From Salinactinospora qingdaonensis (GTDB lineage: Bacteria; Actinomycetota; Actinomycetes; Streptosporangiales; Streptosporangiaceae), in contig NZ_BAABDD010000024.1 of the NCBI RefSeq assembly GCF_039539445.1, forward strand, positions 1 to 64,000: DNA of 64,000 nt, given 5' to 3'. Both the position numbers and the translations under genes were made by a program. Positions 42,139 to 52,230 of the stretch are shown piece by piece. The notes under the pieces are model-generated. The model ran no database searches. It was not told the DNA's origin and saw only the letters and a list, made by a program, of their open reading frames with translations. How positions within the stretch are numbered: the stretch's first letter is position 1; each line of letters begins with the position of its first letter.

Positions 42139-44864
42139 TGCGTGGACGTGGACCGCATGAGTTCGGCCGGTTCCTTGCCGACCGCGCCGGCCGGGGGCGC
42201 CCCCCACATGCGTCGAGTGTCGAAGCGGCGCCAGACGGCCTTGTCGATCTCCACGGCGACGTATCCGGCCGCTCCCACACCGAGGATCAACGTCCAGGTG
42301 GCCCACCCCACGGGAGCGGTGTGGAAGAGGGCGTTCATCACCGGGGTGTAGGTCAGCAGCCCTTGCAGCAGTGCCATCACGGTGATCCCCGCGTACACCC
42401 ACAGATTGCGGCCGGGTGCGCGTAGCCGCTCCAGAGAGCGGCAGTTGAGCAGATAGGCGGCCTCGACGACGACGAAGACGTTGACCGCGGCAGTGCGCGC
42501 CTCCTCCAGAGAGGAGCCGGTCGCCAAAGCGTAGCGGAATATCCCGAAGGAGCCCGCGACCAGGATGAGGGACACGAGCACGATCCGGCGCACCAGGTCG
42601 CGGCTAAGGATCGGCGCGCGGGGCGGGCGTGGGGGGCGCGTCATGATACCGGGGGACTTGGGCTCGAAAGCCAGTGTGAGGCCGAGGAAACCCGCGGTGG
42701 TCATGTTGATCCACAGGATCTGCACCGGAAGGATCGGCAGGGTCGCGCCCAGGACGACGGCGGTCAGCACGACCAGGCCCTCGCCGATGTTGGTGGGCAG
42801 CGTCCAAGTGAGGAAGCGGCGCAGGTTGTCGAACACGCCGCGGCCTTCCTCGACCGCGGCCTCGACGGTGGCGAAGTCGTCGTCGGTGAGCACCATGTCG
42901 GCCGCCTCCTTGGCGGCGTCGGTGCCGACCCGTCCCATGGCCACGCCGATGTCGGCTTGGCGCAGGGCGGGCGCGTCGTTGACGCCGTCGCCCGTCATCG
43001 CCACGACCTCGCCACGGCGTTGCAGCAGCCGGACCAGCCGCAGCTTCTGCTCGGGGGAGACGCGGGCGAGTACGCTTGCGCGCGCCAAAGTCTCCTCGTC
43101 GGCGACCTCGATCTCGGCTCCGGTGAGGACCGGCCCCTCGATGCCGAACCTCTCGGCGATGGTGCGCGCCGTCGCGCCGTGGTCGCCGGTGAGCATCCGC
43201 ACGCTGATCCCGGCCGCGCGGCAGGCGGTCACCGCTTCGACGGCCTCCGGGCGCGGCGGGTCGTGCATCACCTGCAATCCGAGCAGGGTGAGGCGGCCGG
43301 GAAGGTCCTCCTCGCGGACCGCGCCCTCCTGCGCGGGGATGAAACGGGCGAAGGCCAGGACCCGCAGCCCCCGCTCGGCCCAACTCTCGACGGTGCGCCG
43401 CACCTCTTCGCCAGCCAGCGGACGTTCGCTCCCGTCCGACCCGATGCAATGTGAGCACAGCGGCAACACGGACTCGGGCGCCCCTTTGACGTAGCCGATC
43501 AACTGGTCTTCGGCGCGCCGGTGGACGGTGGCCATCAGTTTGCGTTCGGAGGTGAAGGGGAGTGTGCTCACGCGGGGGTTGCGGGCCGCCTCTGCGGACG
43601 CAGAGAGGCCTTCAGCCTGGGCGGCGGTGAGCAACGCGGCCTCGGTGGGATCGCCCAGTATCCGCTGTTGCTCGCCCGATCCGGTCAGTTCCGCGTCGTT
43701 ACACAGCACCCCGGCCAGCAGGCACTCACGCACTGCCCGGCCGCCGCGGTCCTCACCCTCGGCCAGATGGCGAATGCCGGGTTCGTATTCGCCGCCGCCG
43801 GCCAGCACCCGCGTCACGGTCATCTCGTTGGCGGTGAGCGTGCCGGTCTTGTCGGTGCACACGACGGTGGTTCCGCCAAGCGTCTCGGCCGCGTTCAAGG
43901 TGCGGACGATGGCGTTGCGCCGGGCCATACGCACCGCGCCGATCGCCAGGACGATGGTGACCGCGGCCGGGAGGCCTTCGGGAATCGCGCCGACCGCCAG
44001 TGCCACCGCCGCGGTGAACATGTCGGCCGGCGCCTCGCCGTAGAGGATGCCGATCGCGAACATGACCCCCGCCAGCGCGATGATGGCGACGGTCAGGCGG
44101 CGGCTGAACACGCTCAGCTGGCGGGCGAACGGGGTCGGATTCCGTTCGGCGGAGCCGATCAGCCGGTTGATGGCGCCGACCTCGGTGTCGTTTCCGGTGG
44201 CCACCACGATGCCGCGTCCCGACCCCCGAGTGACAACCGTTCCGGAGTAGACCATGCCGGTGCGGTCGGCGAGCAGGGTGGCCGGGGCCACGGCCGCCTC
44301 GGATTTGGCGACCGGGACCGCCTCTCCGGTCAGGGCGGACTCGTCGACCTCCAGCGTGTCGGCGCCCACCAGCCGCAGGTCCGCGGGCACCTTGTCACCG
44401 GCCTGGAGCGTCGCCACGTCCCCGGGCACCAGGTCCTCGGCCGGGATACGCCGTGTCGCCCCGTCGCGCACGACCGTGGCCTCCACGCGGACCATGCGCG
44501 TCAGCGCCTCCAGCGCGCGGCGCGCCCGCGACTCCTGCACGTAGCCGATCGCGGCGTTGAGCAAGACGACGCCCGCGATCACCCCAGAGTCGACGAAGTA
44601 GCCCATGGCCAGGGTTACCGCCGCGGCGGCCACCAGCACGTACACCAGGGGGCTGTGAAACTGCCGGAGGAGGATCTTCAGACGTCCGAAACCCTCTTCA
44701 CGCGAAAGGACGTTCCTACCGTGGGATGCGAGGCGGTGCTGGGCCTCACCGGAGCGCAGGCCCTTCTCCGCGTCGGTCGACAGGACTCCGGCGACCGCGT
44801 CCGGGGCAAGGGCGTGGGCACGGAGGTGGACAGGCCCGGCGTCGGGTGTCTCAGGATTTGCCAT
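42132..44864 (-). CDS. P2-type cation-transporting ATPase (Ca2+-ATPase-like)
   Basis: 910 residues from ATG 44864. It starts with a cation-ATPase N-terminal domain (HALAPDAVAGVLSTDAEKGL), then the actuator motif ALTGEAVPV (TGE at 179-181), PEGLPA in M4 (about 295) and the phosphorylation site CTDKTGTLT with Asp338. MTGDGVNDAPALRQADIGVA closes the P domain, and six C-terminal helices follow. PEGLPA and the ten-helix layout place it in P2, the family of Ca2+, Mg2+ and Na+/K+ pumps; the ion is not certain. It is monocistronic with its own terminator. Confidence 0.92.
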   Translation of the reverse strand: MANPETPDAGPVHLRAHALAPDAVAGVLSTDAEKGLRSGEAQHRLASHGRNVLSREEGFGRLKILLRQFHSPLVYVLVAAAAVTLAMGYFVDSGVIAGVVLLNAAIGYVQESRARRALEALTRMVRVEATVVRDGATRRIPAEDLVPGDVATLQAGDKVPADLRLVGADTLEVDESALTGEAVPVAKSEAAVAPATLLADRTGMVYSGTVVTRGSGRGIVVATGNDTEVGAINRLIGSAERNPTPFARQLSVFSRRLTVAIIALAGVMFAIGILYGEAPADMFTAAVALAVGAIPEGLPAAVTIVLAIGAVRMARRNAIVRTLNAAETLGGTTVVCTDKTGTLTANEMTVTRVLAGGGEYEPGIRHLAEGEDRGGRAVRECLLAGVLCNDAELTGSGEQQRILGDPTEAALLTAAQAEGLSASAEAARNPRVSTLPFTSERKLMATVHRRAEDQLIGYVKGAPESVLPLCSHCIGSDGSERPLAGEEVRRTVESWAERGLRVLAFARFIPAQEGAVREEDLPGRLTLLGLQVMHDPPRPEAVEAVTACRAAGISVRMLTGDHGATARTIAERFGIEGPVLTGAEIEVADEETLARASVLARVSPEQKLRLVRLLQRRGEVVAMTGDGVNDAPALRQADIGVAMGRVGTDAAKEAADMVLTDDDFATVEAAVEEGRGVFDNLRRFLTWTLPTNIGEGLVVLTAVVLGATLPILPVQILWINMTTAGFLGLTLAFEPKSPGIMTRPPRPPRAPILSRDLVRRIVLVSLILVAGSFGIFRYALATGSSLEEARTAAVNVFVVVEAAYLLNCRSLERLRAPGRNLWVYAGITVMALLQGLLTYTPVMNALFHTAPVGWATWTLILGVGAAGYVAVEIDKAVWRRFDTRRMWGAPPAGAVGKEPAELMRSTSTHP

Positions 44865-45129
44865 GATTCCACTGTCCCGCCGGGGCCGCACGGCACGGCA
44901 GGGTCCTTCTGCCCGGATTGCGGGGCCTCTGACTGTCGGCATCGCTCGGCCGAACCCGGCGCTACGGAGAGCCTACGTCGCCGTCCGAGGGGCGGGCGCC
45001 GAACTTCGGCCCCGGTGCCGGTACCGGCTGCGGAACCCCGGTACTGAGGCGCCTTTCGCAGGGGCTCGACATCGGTGGCCGTCCGCCCGCGCCGGAACCG
45101 TCCCTGGAGGGACGGCGAAAGGGAGGTCG

Positions 45130-45300
45130 AGGGCGCGCTCGCCGTCGTCTCCGAGGACACAGTGGCCGGGCTGCGCTCGGCGCGGGCCGCCGGATGTCTC
45201 ACCGTCGGCGTGCTCGGGATCGCGACCGCCGACGAACTCCACGGTCACGCCGGCGCTGTGGTCGCGTCGCTGGCTGACCTCAGCGTCACCGGATGGGACG
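45130..45300 (+). pseudogene. C-terminal remnant of a HAD phosphatase (beta-phosphoglucomutase-like)
   Basis: LAVVSEDTVAGLRSARAAGC followed by LTVGVLGIATADEL and AVVASLADLSV follows the last motif of HAD subfamily IA (xxEDSxxGxxAAxAAGMxxVGV...). The N-terminal DxDGT half and the cap are absent, so this is a decayed fragment. 44865-45129 otherwise shows nothing. Confidence 0.45.
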
Positions 45301-45687
45301 AACGCGTTATGCGTCTCCGGCTGCGTGCTGTCGCGTGCGGGAGCCCGTCGTTTCGGGACGGGCAGGTTCGGCCGTGACCGGATAAGGACAGACGATTGAC
45401 AGATATAGTTACAGCACGTAAACGGTACGATACGCAGATACTTAACTTTAAGTAATTATTTTATTGCTCTAAGTGTTTGTCTTATTGTTGTTGCCATGGC
45501 AGGATCTAATCCAGGGAAACAGTTCGAGCTTAACCAAACATAAAGAACTCCCTGATCAATCGTCGAAGGATTGCTGTGAATAACTTCATACTGAAGCTTG
45601 AGCGCTTGGAGAAAGCATCGGTCTCTCTTGAGCGCCGATGGCAACGCCGTCGTGGTCTCCGCCCGTGGCTGTAGAGATAGTGTCTCG
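45301..45687. other. AT-rich intergenic stretch
   Basis: 45380-45500 is the most AT-rich part of the window (for example TTAACTTTAAGTAATTATTT). No gene, tRNA or repeat recognised. Confidence 0.5.
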
Positions 45688-46276
45688 TCAGATCTTCGCT
45701 GCGATGGTGGCGCCTTGGTCGCGGTGACGATTCGAGGAGTGCATGTGCACCTCGTCGCCCCGGAAACCCGAGGTATTCAGTATGTCGCGAGCATCGTCGA
45801 TGTCCCGGTAGAACCCTTCGGTTATGGCATGAGGGAACCGCTGCCAAGCCGGCCCTGAAAAGAAATCGAGCAGCAGGCTTCCGTCGTTGCGCAAGAGAAG
45901 AATGAAGAGCTCGAATGCGCTTCGCAATTTGAGGGCTCCAGGTGGGTCGTTGAGTGTCAAGCTATTACTCCGGAAAACGAACAGTTCCGGAAGGATGCTT
46001 GTGCCATATCCAGCATCTCGAATTAAATCCCCGGCAAGCGTAGTCGAGCTGAATTGATGGGCTCAGGCGCAAGATCGGCCGATGGCCTCCGGGGCGTCCT
46101 TGCTCAGCAGATCGCCCCGATGGTCAGCTCCGCACCCGACGTCCAGAACGGGGCTTTCGACGCGCGCCTCATGATGGCACCAGCTCCACGTCCCAGGGCT
46201 CCACCTGTGTCACGTATTCGAGGATTCGCGAATAGTCGCTTGTCCGCGCGCTATACGCACCCTGGACCTTTCTCAT
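45688..46276 (-). pseudogene. Class I SAM-dependent methyltransferase, broken
   Basis: Three pieces in order on the minus strand but in different frames. The N-terminus is MRKVQGAYSARTSDYSRILE (from 46276), ending at a TGA at 46169-46171. Motif I, ESPVLDVGCGADHRGDLL, is in a shifted frame (about 46170-46100). A C-terminal part, FELFILLLRNDGSLLLDFF then PHAITEGFYRDIDDARDIL and VHMHSSNRHRDQGATIA (45960-45690), follows. The order and motifs match small actinobacterial methyltransferases that start with a YSARAxEY motif. Frameshifts and loss of the middle make it nonfunctional. Confidence 0.65.
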
Positions 46277-46437
46277 GAAATGGCCCGTACGTCGCTCATG
46301 CTCCATCTGCGGTTTCGCGGCGATGACGATAGTGCGTCGAAGCGTATCCATGCGTGTTCGATCATCGCGCGACCAAGAGCCGCCCATCTCCGTTACCTCT
46401 GATCTCAGAAATACCACAAAATTCCAAGGTGAAAAAG

Positions 46438-47343
46438 ATGATTTCCTCCCAGCAGAGTGAAGCTGAAATCGAGCGCCAGTTGAGGGATCTAAAGAAGCGT
46501 TACGTTTCTGATCGTTACATCTTCGTTCCAGGTGCGGAGATGGCCGAACTGCTGCAGCACTTCGGCGCTCGCCCCGAGGACCTCCAGGAGCTACAGGCCA
46601 GCGGTGAGCGCCTGGACACAGATCCCACCTTGTCCTTTAGACGGTCGAGGAGCTCTCGTTACTGCTAAGTAGCCGCTGAGCGTCGTGCGTACCGCACCGA
46701 ACCCCAGGGGTTCCGCCTGGCCGCGTCGGAGGACTTCGTGCGACACGATTCGGGTTTAGTGCGCGAATTCTCGCCGATCGAAAAGTCTGTGCACGAGAAT
46801 TCCGTATTCCGGGCTCTGGTGGGGTTCAAGAACTTCATCGTGGCGGGCACGGTCCCGCAGCAGCGCCCGTATCAGGACTACGAGAGCGAGCTGTGGATCA
46901 CGACCGCCTTCCATCTGCGGACGATCACGACCCCCGAGGAGCTGGGGGAGCCCGCGCTGGAGGGAGTCCACAGCGACGGCGTCGATCACACCATGACGGT
47001 GTTGTTGACGACGGACAACATGAGCGCCGACAGTGCCCAGACGCGTCTTCACGATAACGCTCAGAAGAATGCGATCACATGGGAGGAGAATGATCCGAAG
47101 TTTATCGTTACGACTGTTCAGCATACGCACCCCCTCGACACGCTGATCGTTTTTGATCACGAACTTAAGCACAGCGTTTCTTCGGTCTGGGCGACCGATC
47201 CCAGTCGTGACGCGACCCGGGACATGCTCATTCTCTTCACGCGGAAGCCTGCCTTGGAGGGGCATGCCTCCTGGGGATTGGATTCGATTCAAAGGGATGC
47301 CGATCTCTCTGACGAAATATCCTACGCGCCGGTAGGAGATTGA
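46438..47343 (+). pseudogene. 2-oxoglutarate/Fe(II) dioxygenase (2OG-Fe_Oxy_2-like) with an in-frame TAA
   Basis: From ATG 46438 the frame reads EIERQLRDLKKRYVSDRYIF to DPTLSFRRSRSSRYC and stops at TAA 46666-46668. It then continues in the same frame (VAAERRAYRTEPQGFRLAAS) to 47343. The downstream part has the iron-binding facial triad of the family: His and Asp in EGVHSDGVDHTMTVLL and the second His in FDHELKHSVSSVW, with SRDATRDMLILFTRK at the end. Relatives hydroxylate free amino acids (the isoleucine 4-hydroxylase group). One stop codon splits the gene; the second half could in principle be made from GTG 46738. Confidence 0.6.
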
Positions 47344-47808
47344 TAGTGAGTGATGAGTGCATGCCGGTGTCGATGATCGATGGTCCTGACGCTGACGTGC
47401 ACGCGAGACGACGCCGAAGTTCTCTCTTGGGCCCTTGGCGTCGCCCGAAGGGCGCTTACCCGTTATAAGGGTGTGTCGATACAACGGCTCTGTCCCGCTT
47501 TCGGCGGTGATGGAGTGTTCGCGGAGGGCGCAGTTTGCCATATGTCGCGTGCACGCGCTGGTGGGCACCGGTGGTTTCTAAAGACCCGGCGAAACAAAGG
47601 CGTCGTTGATGGCAGGGGGTAGCCTCAGGGGATTCCCCGACGGCGACGCCGAAGGCATCACCACGAAAAACGGAAACCGAGCATACGGAAGGCCGGGTCG
47701 GTTTTCCTGCTCCACCCGCCCCGCCTTCCTCAGACGGATCAACATCCTCCGCCCTCACCGAAAGCGGTCCAGAGCCGTTAACCAGGAACTCTCCAGTAGG
47801 CCGCCATT
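47344..47808. other. Intergenic, no gene supported
   Basis: About 460 bp. A minus-strand frame (47456-47758) ending RRKRDRAVVSTHPYNG has no domain I can name and may be an IS end or remnant. Confidence 0.4.
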
Positions 47809-49362
47809 GTGGCTCATTTCTATGATGTGGAGTCGGGTCGTACCGAGTTGGGGGTGCGTGGTCGAGGGCGGGCTTATGAGGAGATGTCCGTCCCGGTGCC
47901 GCGCGATGGCGGTATCACCGATCTGTTGGAGGAGGCCGCCCGATCCGATCGCCGCTTCGATGCGGTGATCTGTGAGTCCATCGACCGCATCGCGCGGCGC
48001 ACCTACCTGGGCACCCAGATCGAGTACCGGCTGGAACAGCTTGGAGTGATGCTGTTCGCCTCCGATGAGCCCATCGTAGCCTCGGGCAAACGCGCCTCGC
48101 AGATCCTGACCCGGCGGGTCAAGCAGGGCGTGGCCGAGTGGTACGTCCTGGAGCTACTGGAGAAGTCCTGGGACGGGTTCGAGACCCACACCGAGCAGGG
48201 CTTCAACATCGGCCGTGCCCCCTATGGCTACACTGCGCTGCGGGTGCCCCACCCGGTGCCGGCCCGCCGAGCCGAGGGGGCCAGCAAGCACCGCCTCACC
48301 CCCGACCCGGTGCGCGCGCCGGTGGTGAGCCACATCTATGAGCTACGGGTGCGCAGACGCCTGGGCTATGCCGCCATCGCTGAGCTGCTCAATCTCCAGC
48401 CCGAGCGGTTCCCCCCACCCGAGCCGGTCGATGCCCAGCGCAGGGTGGGGCGCTGGACGGCCAGTTCGGTGCGTGGGGTGCTGACCAACCCCAAGTACAC
48501 CGGCTACATGGTCTGGAACCGGCGCGCCACCAAGACCGGGCGTGGGCGCCACAACGCCCCCACCGGTGGATGTGGTCCAGTCGATTCGCCCGACGGGGGT
48601 TCAGCCCCAGCCGCAGGGGGCCGGCTGGCCGCCCGGCTGCCCCAGGTCGAGACCGAGGCCCACCGCGAACACGAGGCCGGCCTGGCTTCGCTGCAACGCC
48701 GCCTTCACGATCTGGACACCCGACGGGAGCGGCTGTTGGCCCAACTGGAGGTCTTCGACGACCCTCACGCCGAGATGGCCGCCGACATCCGTGCCCGTGC
48801 GCAGCGCATCTACGAGGAGCGCGGCACCGTCCAGGAGCAGCTTCGGGAACTGCAACAGCACGCCCCACAGCGCAGCGCGCCGGAGTTGTTGGAGGCGCTG
48901 CCGGTGGGCGAACGCGATCTCGCCGCGGTGCCTGAGGAACTGCTGCGGCGGCTGTTCGAGGCGTTTCGCCTCCAGGTGGTCTACGACCGTCCGCGCCACG
49001 CGGTGACGGTGCGGGTGCATCTGGCCGCCGAGACCGTGCCCGAGCTGCGCCAGGCGGCCGACCGCGTGCTCACCCACGACGACCATCGCGAAGAGCCACA
49101 AGAAAGAGAGGACCCCATGGACGCAGCAACGCCCCGCGTTCCCCTCTGTGACGTGCCCCCTGCGGGAGACCGCACAGCGGGGAACGCCTATCAGTACGCC
49201 GGCCAACGCGCTGACCAGCATGTCGACCATGCCCCGCCCCAGTCAGGCCGGACGGGCCGGGGGAGTCAGCGGGGGCACCGGGGCCAGTTGGTGATCGAGG
49301 ACCACATCGAACTCCCACCCGCCGGCAGAGGAGTCCGCCGCTCGGAAACACAGGGGCGGTGA
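47809..49362 (+). pseudogene. Large serine recombinase, N-terminally truncated with internal deletion
   Basis: The visible protein (517 residues from GTG 47809) begins in the middle of the resolvase catalytic domain (VAHFYDVESGRTELGVRGRG), so the N-terminal strand with the nucleophilic Ser is missing and a stop precedes the GTG. DRIARRTYLGTQIEYRLEQL and the recombinase domain (GFNIGRAPYGYTALRVPHPV, WTASSVRGVLTNPKYTGYMV) are intact. After VWNRRATKTGRGRHNAP the zinc-ribbon region is replaced by a junction straight into the C-terminal coiled coil (LQRRLHDLDTRRERLLAQLE). It is a dead integrase of an integrative element, next to the DUF2637 gene. Confidence 0.7.
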
Positions 49363-49369
49363 TCCGGCG

Positions 49370-50146
49370 ATGCACCCCTTTCGCTGGTCTCGGTTGGTCA
49401 CCACCGCCGCAGTGCTGCTGCTGGCGGTGATCGCGGCCGTGGTGTCCTATTCGCACATGTTCGAGCTGGCCCTGCGCCACGGCGAACCGCAGTGGCGCGC
49501 GGCCCTGTTCCCGTTGTCGGTGGACGGGATGATCGTGGCCTCCTCGATGGCGCTGCTCAACGACGCCCGCCAGGGCAACCGCGGCGGGCTGTTGCCGTGG
49601 AGTCTGCTCATCCTGGGCAGCGCCGCCTCGCTGGCCGCGAACGTGGCGGTGGCCGACCCGAGCCTGTGGTCACGGGTGATCCACGCCTGGCCCAGCTTCG
49701 CCTTGATGGGCGCCTACGAGCTGCTCATGCGCCAGTTCCGTGCCACCGCTCCCGGCGCACGCACAGCGTACGCCGACAATGAGCACACTCAGCCCTCCGC
49801 CCGGCCCGACCGTCTCGCCGAACCCGAGGTCACACGCGCCGAACAGCCGACCGAGGCACCTGAACCTGGCGAAGAACAGCAGCGCCCCCAGCTACGGATG
49901 GTCGATGCCTCCAGTAATGACCGAGAAGAGAACAGCGACAACACCGGCGACGAGCCCCGTGAACCCGCTGAGGTCGTACCGCAGCTCCAGGTGGAGGCGT
50001 GGCGCTGGGCCTTAACCCACCGTCACGAGGACGGCTCCCTGCCCAGCGGAAAGGAGATCGCCACCCACTTCGCCCGCAAAGACCGCTGGGGCCGGTTGGT
50101 CAAACAACGCGGCCAGCAAGGCCGATTCGATCGCGTCGTAGCGTGA
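49370..50146 (+). CDS. DUF2637 membrane protein (Spd-like, from integrative/conjugative elements)
   Basis: 258 residues. Four predicted helices in the first 125 residues (TTAAVLLLAVIAAVVSYSHM, LSVDGMIVASSMALL, WSLLILGSAASLAANVAVA, WPSFALMGAYELLMR) match DUF2637, a family encoded on actinomycete plasmids and integrative elements beside transfer genes. A low-complexity acidic linker (about 130-205) leads to a C-terminal helix-turn-helix-like segment GSLPSGKEIATHFARKDRWG. It is probably cargo of the same lost element as the recombinase. The frame is intact. Confidence 0.8.
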   Translation: MHPFRWSRLVTTAAVLLLAVIAAVVSYSHMFELALRHGEPQWRAALFPLSVDGMIVASSMALLNDARQGNRGGLLPWSLLILGSAASLAANVAVADPSLWSRVIHAWPSFALMGAYELLMRQFRATAPGARTAYADNEHTQPSARPDRLAEPEVTRAEQPTEAPEPGEEQQRPQLRMVDASSNDREENSDNTGDEPREPAEVVPQLQVEAWRWALTHRHEDGSLPSGKEIATHFARKDRWGRLVKQRGQQGRFDRVVA

Positions 50147-50319
50147 GGGGGACCTAGCCTTGCCGGATCTTGGCACATGCGAGGGCTTCGTAACGTCTGG
50201 ATAGATCCGAGCAGTGCATGGTGAAAGCATGGGGGACGGCAAGGGGCTCCAGATTGGCTTTGTGTGTGACTAGGGGGAAGGCTTGAGTCTTCATGGGCAG
50301 TCTTCTGGGTTGAGGACTC

Positions 50320-50360
50320 AAAACGGTATTGTGCTTTTGTGAATGTGCAGGTCGGGAAGC
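50320..50360 (+). promoter_or_regulatory. Leader-proximal motif of CRISPR array 1
   Basis: AAAACGGTATTGTGC followed by TTTTGTGAA (50320-50343), then 17 nt to the first repeat. The same motif, with AATT for TTTT at its centre, sits at the same distance before array 2. The leader as a whole is 50147-50360. Such repeat-proximal leader motifs guide Cas1-Cas2 integration and carry array transcription. Confidence 0.75.
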
Positions 50361-52159
50361 CTGCTCTCCACGCATGTGGAGGTGGACCGATCCGCTTTTC
50401 AACGCGAAATCGGCGTATCAGCTGCTCTCCACGCATGTGGAGGTGGACCGCGGCTGCAGTATCGGCGCGTGCGCGGATGGCCCTGCTCTCCACGCATGTG
50501 GAGGTGGACCGCCCTTCTCCTGAGCGGTGGAGTGCCGGTAGGCCTGCTCTCCACGCATGTGGAGGTGGACCGTAGCCCACGGCCGTGGGGTTGCCCCATA
50601 CCGACTGCTCTCCACGCATGTGGAGGTGGACCGCTCCGGCATTTCGAGCGATGTCGATGTGCGCACTGCTCTCCACGCATGTGGAGGTGGACCGGCGCGT
50701 CCATCGTGCGCGACGCCCTCGCCTCCCTGCTCTCCACGCATGTGGAGGTGGACCGCTTCTCCCGAAACCGCCAACGGGCGATCTCCGCTGCTCTCCACGC
50801 ATGTGGAGGTGGACCGCCGCTGCACATCGCCGCGGAGGCGGACACGTGCTGCTCTCCACGCATGTGGAGGTGGACCACAGTTGGGGTGCATCAGGCCACG
50901 CCCACGCGCTCTGCTCTCCACGCATGTGGAGGTGGACCGTCGCGGCCCCGAGCAGGGCCGCGGCCGGATTCCTGCTCTCCACGCATGTGGAGGTGGACCG
51001 CTCAAAGGTTTCAGCCAGAACGCGCGCGTGGACTGCTCTCCACGCATGTGGAGGTGGACCGCCGGCCGACTTCCTCCCCCGATGGGATCGCAACTGCTCT
51101 CCACGCATGTGGAGGTGGACCGCACACCCTCGTCGTCCGCCTCGTCGCGAGCAGCTGCTCTCCACGCATGTGGAGGTGGACCATCCGCCGCCTGCTCTCC
51201 CGCATGGTCCGCCCCCTGCTCTCCACGCATGTGGAGGTGGACCGGAGACTCCTTTTCTCTCGTCTCGTGGCCCCCACTGCTCTCCACGCATGTGGAGGTG
51301 GACCGCACGAGTAGTACACCCAAGCGACCGCGCACGGCTGCTCTCCACGCATGTGGAGGTGGACCGTCGGTTTCGATCGTCTGCAACGAGACGCCACCCT
51401 GCTCTCCACGCATGTGGAGGTGGACCGGCGTAGAAACAGCGCCGCACTTCGTCGTCGTCCTGCTCTCCACGCATGTGGAGGTGGACCGGAACACCATGCT
51501 GGACCTGCTCGCGCAGAGCACTGCTCTCCACGCATGTGGAGGTGGACCGCCATCGCCCCCCGGGACACAGGACAGTATGCGCTGCTCTCCACGCATGTGG
51601 AGGTGGACCGGTCGCCGTCACCACCCCGACCACACTCACCCGCTGCTCTCCACGCATGTGGAGGTGGACCGCTACCGGCACCGGTGCGGCCCGCTCCGAG
51701 CGCCTGCTCTCCACGCATGTGGAGGTGGACCGATCTCCTCTCGGGGGTTGCCGTGTCCCTGTGTCTGCTCTCCACGCATGTGGAGGTGGACCGCTGAAAT
51801 TTCCCGCTCCAGATGTTCCGTCGTCCTGCTCTCCACGCATGTGGAGGTGGACCGTCCGCAACGCCTCCGCCGACACCAACCACGACCTGCTCTCCACGCA
51901 TGTGGAGGTGGACCGCCAAACCGCCGCGACCGCGGCCCGCACGGGCGCTGCTCTCCACGCATGTGGAGGTGGACCGGTGGGGCGACGGAGGCGGGCACGG
52001 TCAGATAACTGCTCTCCACGCATGTGGAGGTGGACCGAGCTTCTCCGGGTCGATGCCGGCGGCGCGGCCCTGCTCTCCACGCATGTGAAGGTGGACCGTT
52101 GTTCACGGCCGTCATGGCGCGGACTCGCAGCTGCTCTCCACGCACGTGGAGGTAGGGGT
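50361..52159 (+). CRISPR. CRISPR array 1, type I-E, 30 repeats and 29 spacers
   Basis: 29-bp repeat (CTGCTCTCCACGCATG followed by TGGAGGTGGACCG) every 61 bp, spacers 32 bp with one of 33 bp (50878-50910). The palindrome CTCCAC-GCAT-GTGGAG is the Cas6e hairpin, and the last 8 nt GTGGACCG are the expected crRNA 5' handle. The first repeats are perfect, the repeat at 52070 has one change (GTGAAGG) and the final one at 52131 is degenerate (ACGTGG, lost 3' end). This places the leader at 50.1-50.36 kb and transcription left to right. Confidence 0.98.
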
Positions 52160-52230
52160 GTTTGGTCAAGGTGAAGGGCCGTGTGGTGAGTTTTGTCGTG
52201 GCTGTGCGATAGCTTCCTGGCTTCGAGTGG

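Noticed and set aside
47456..47758. Minus-strand 100-codon frame ending in RRKRDRAVVSTHPYNG
   Set aside because: It felt like part of an insertion-sequence end, but I could not tie it to a named family.
50023..52174. Long reading frames on both strands across CRISPR array 1 (up to 685 codons) with repeating peptides
   Set aside because: The 61-bp repeat unit lacks stops in most frames, so the repeats generate artificial repeat proteins. There is no ribosome site or unique sequence.
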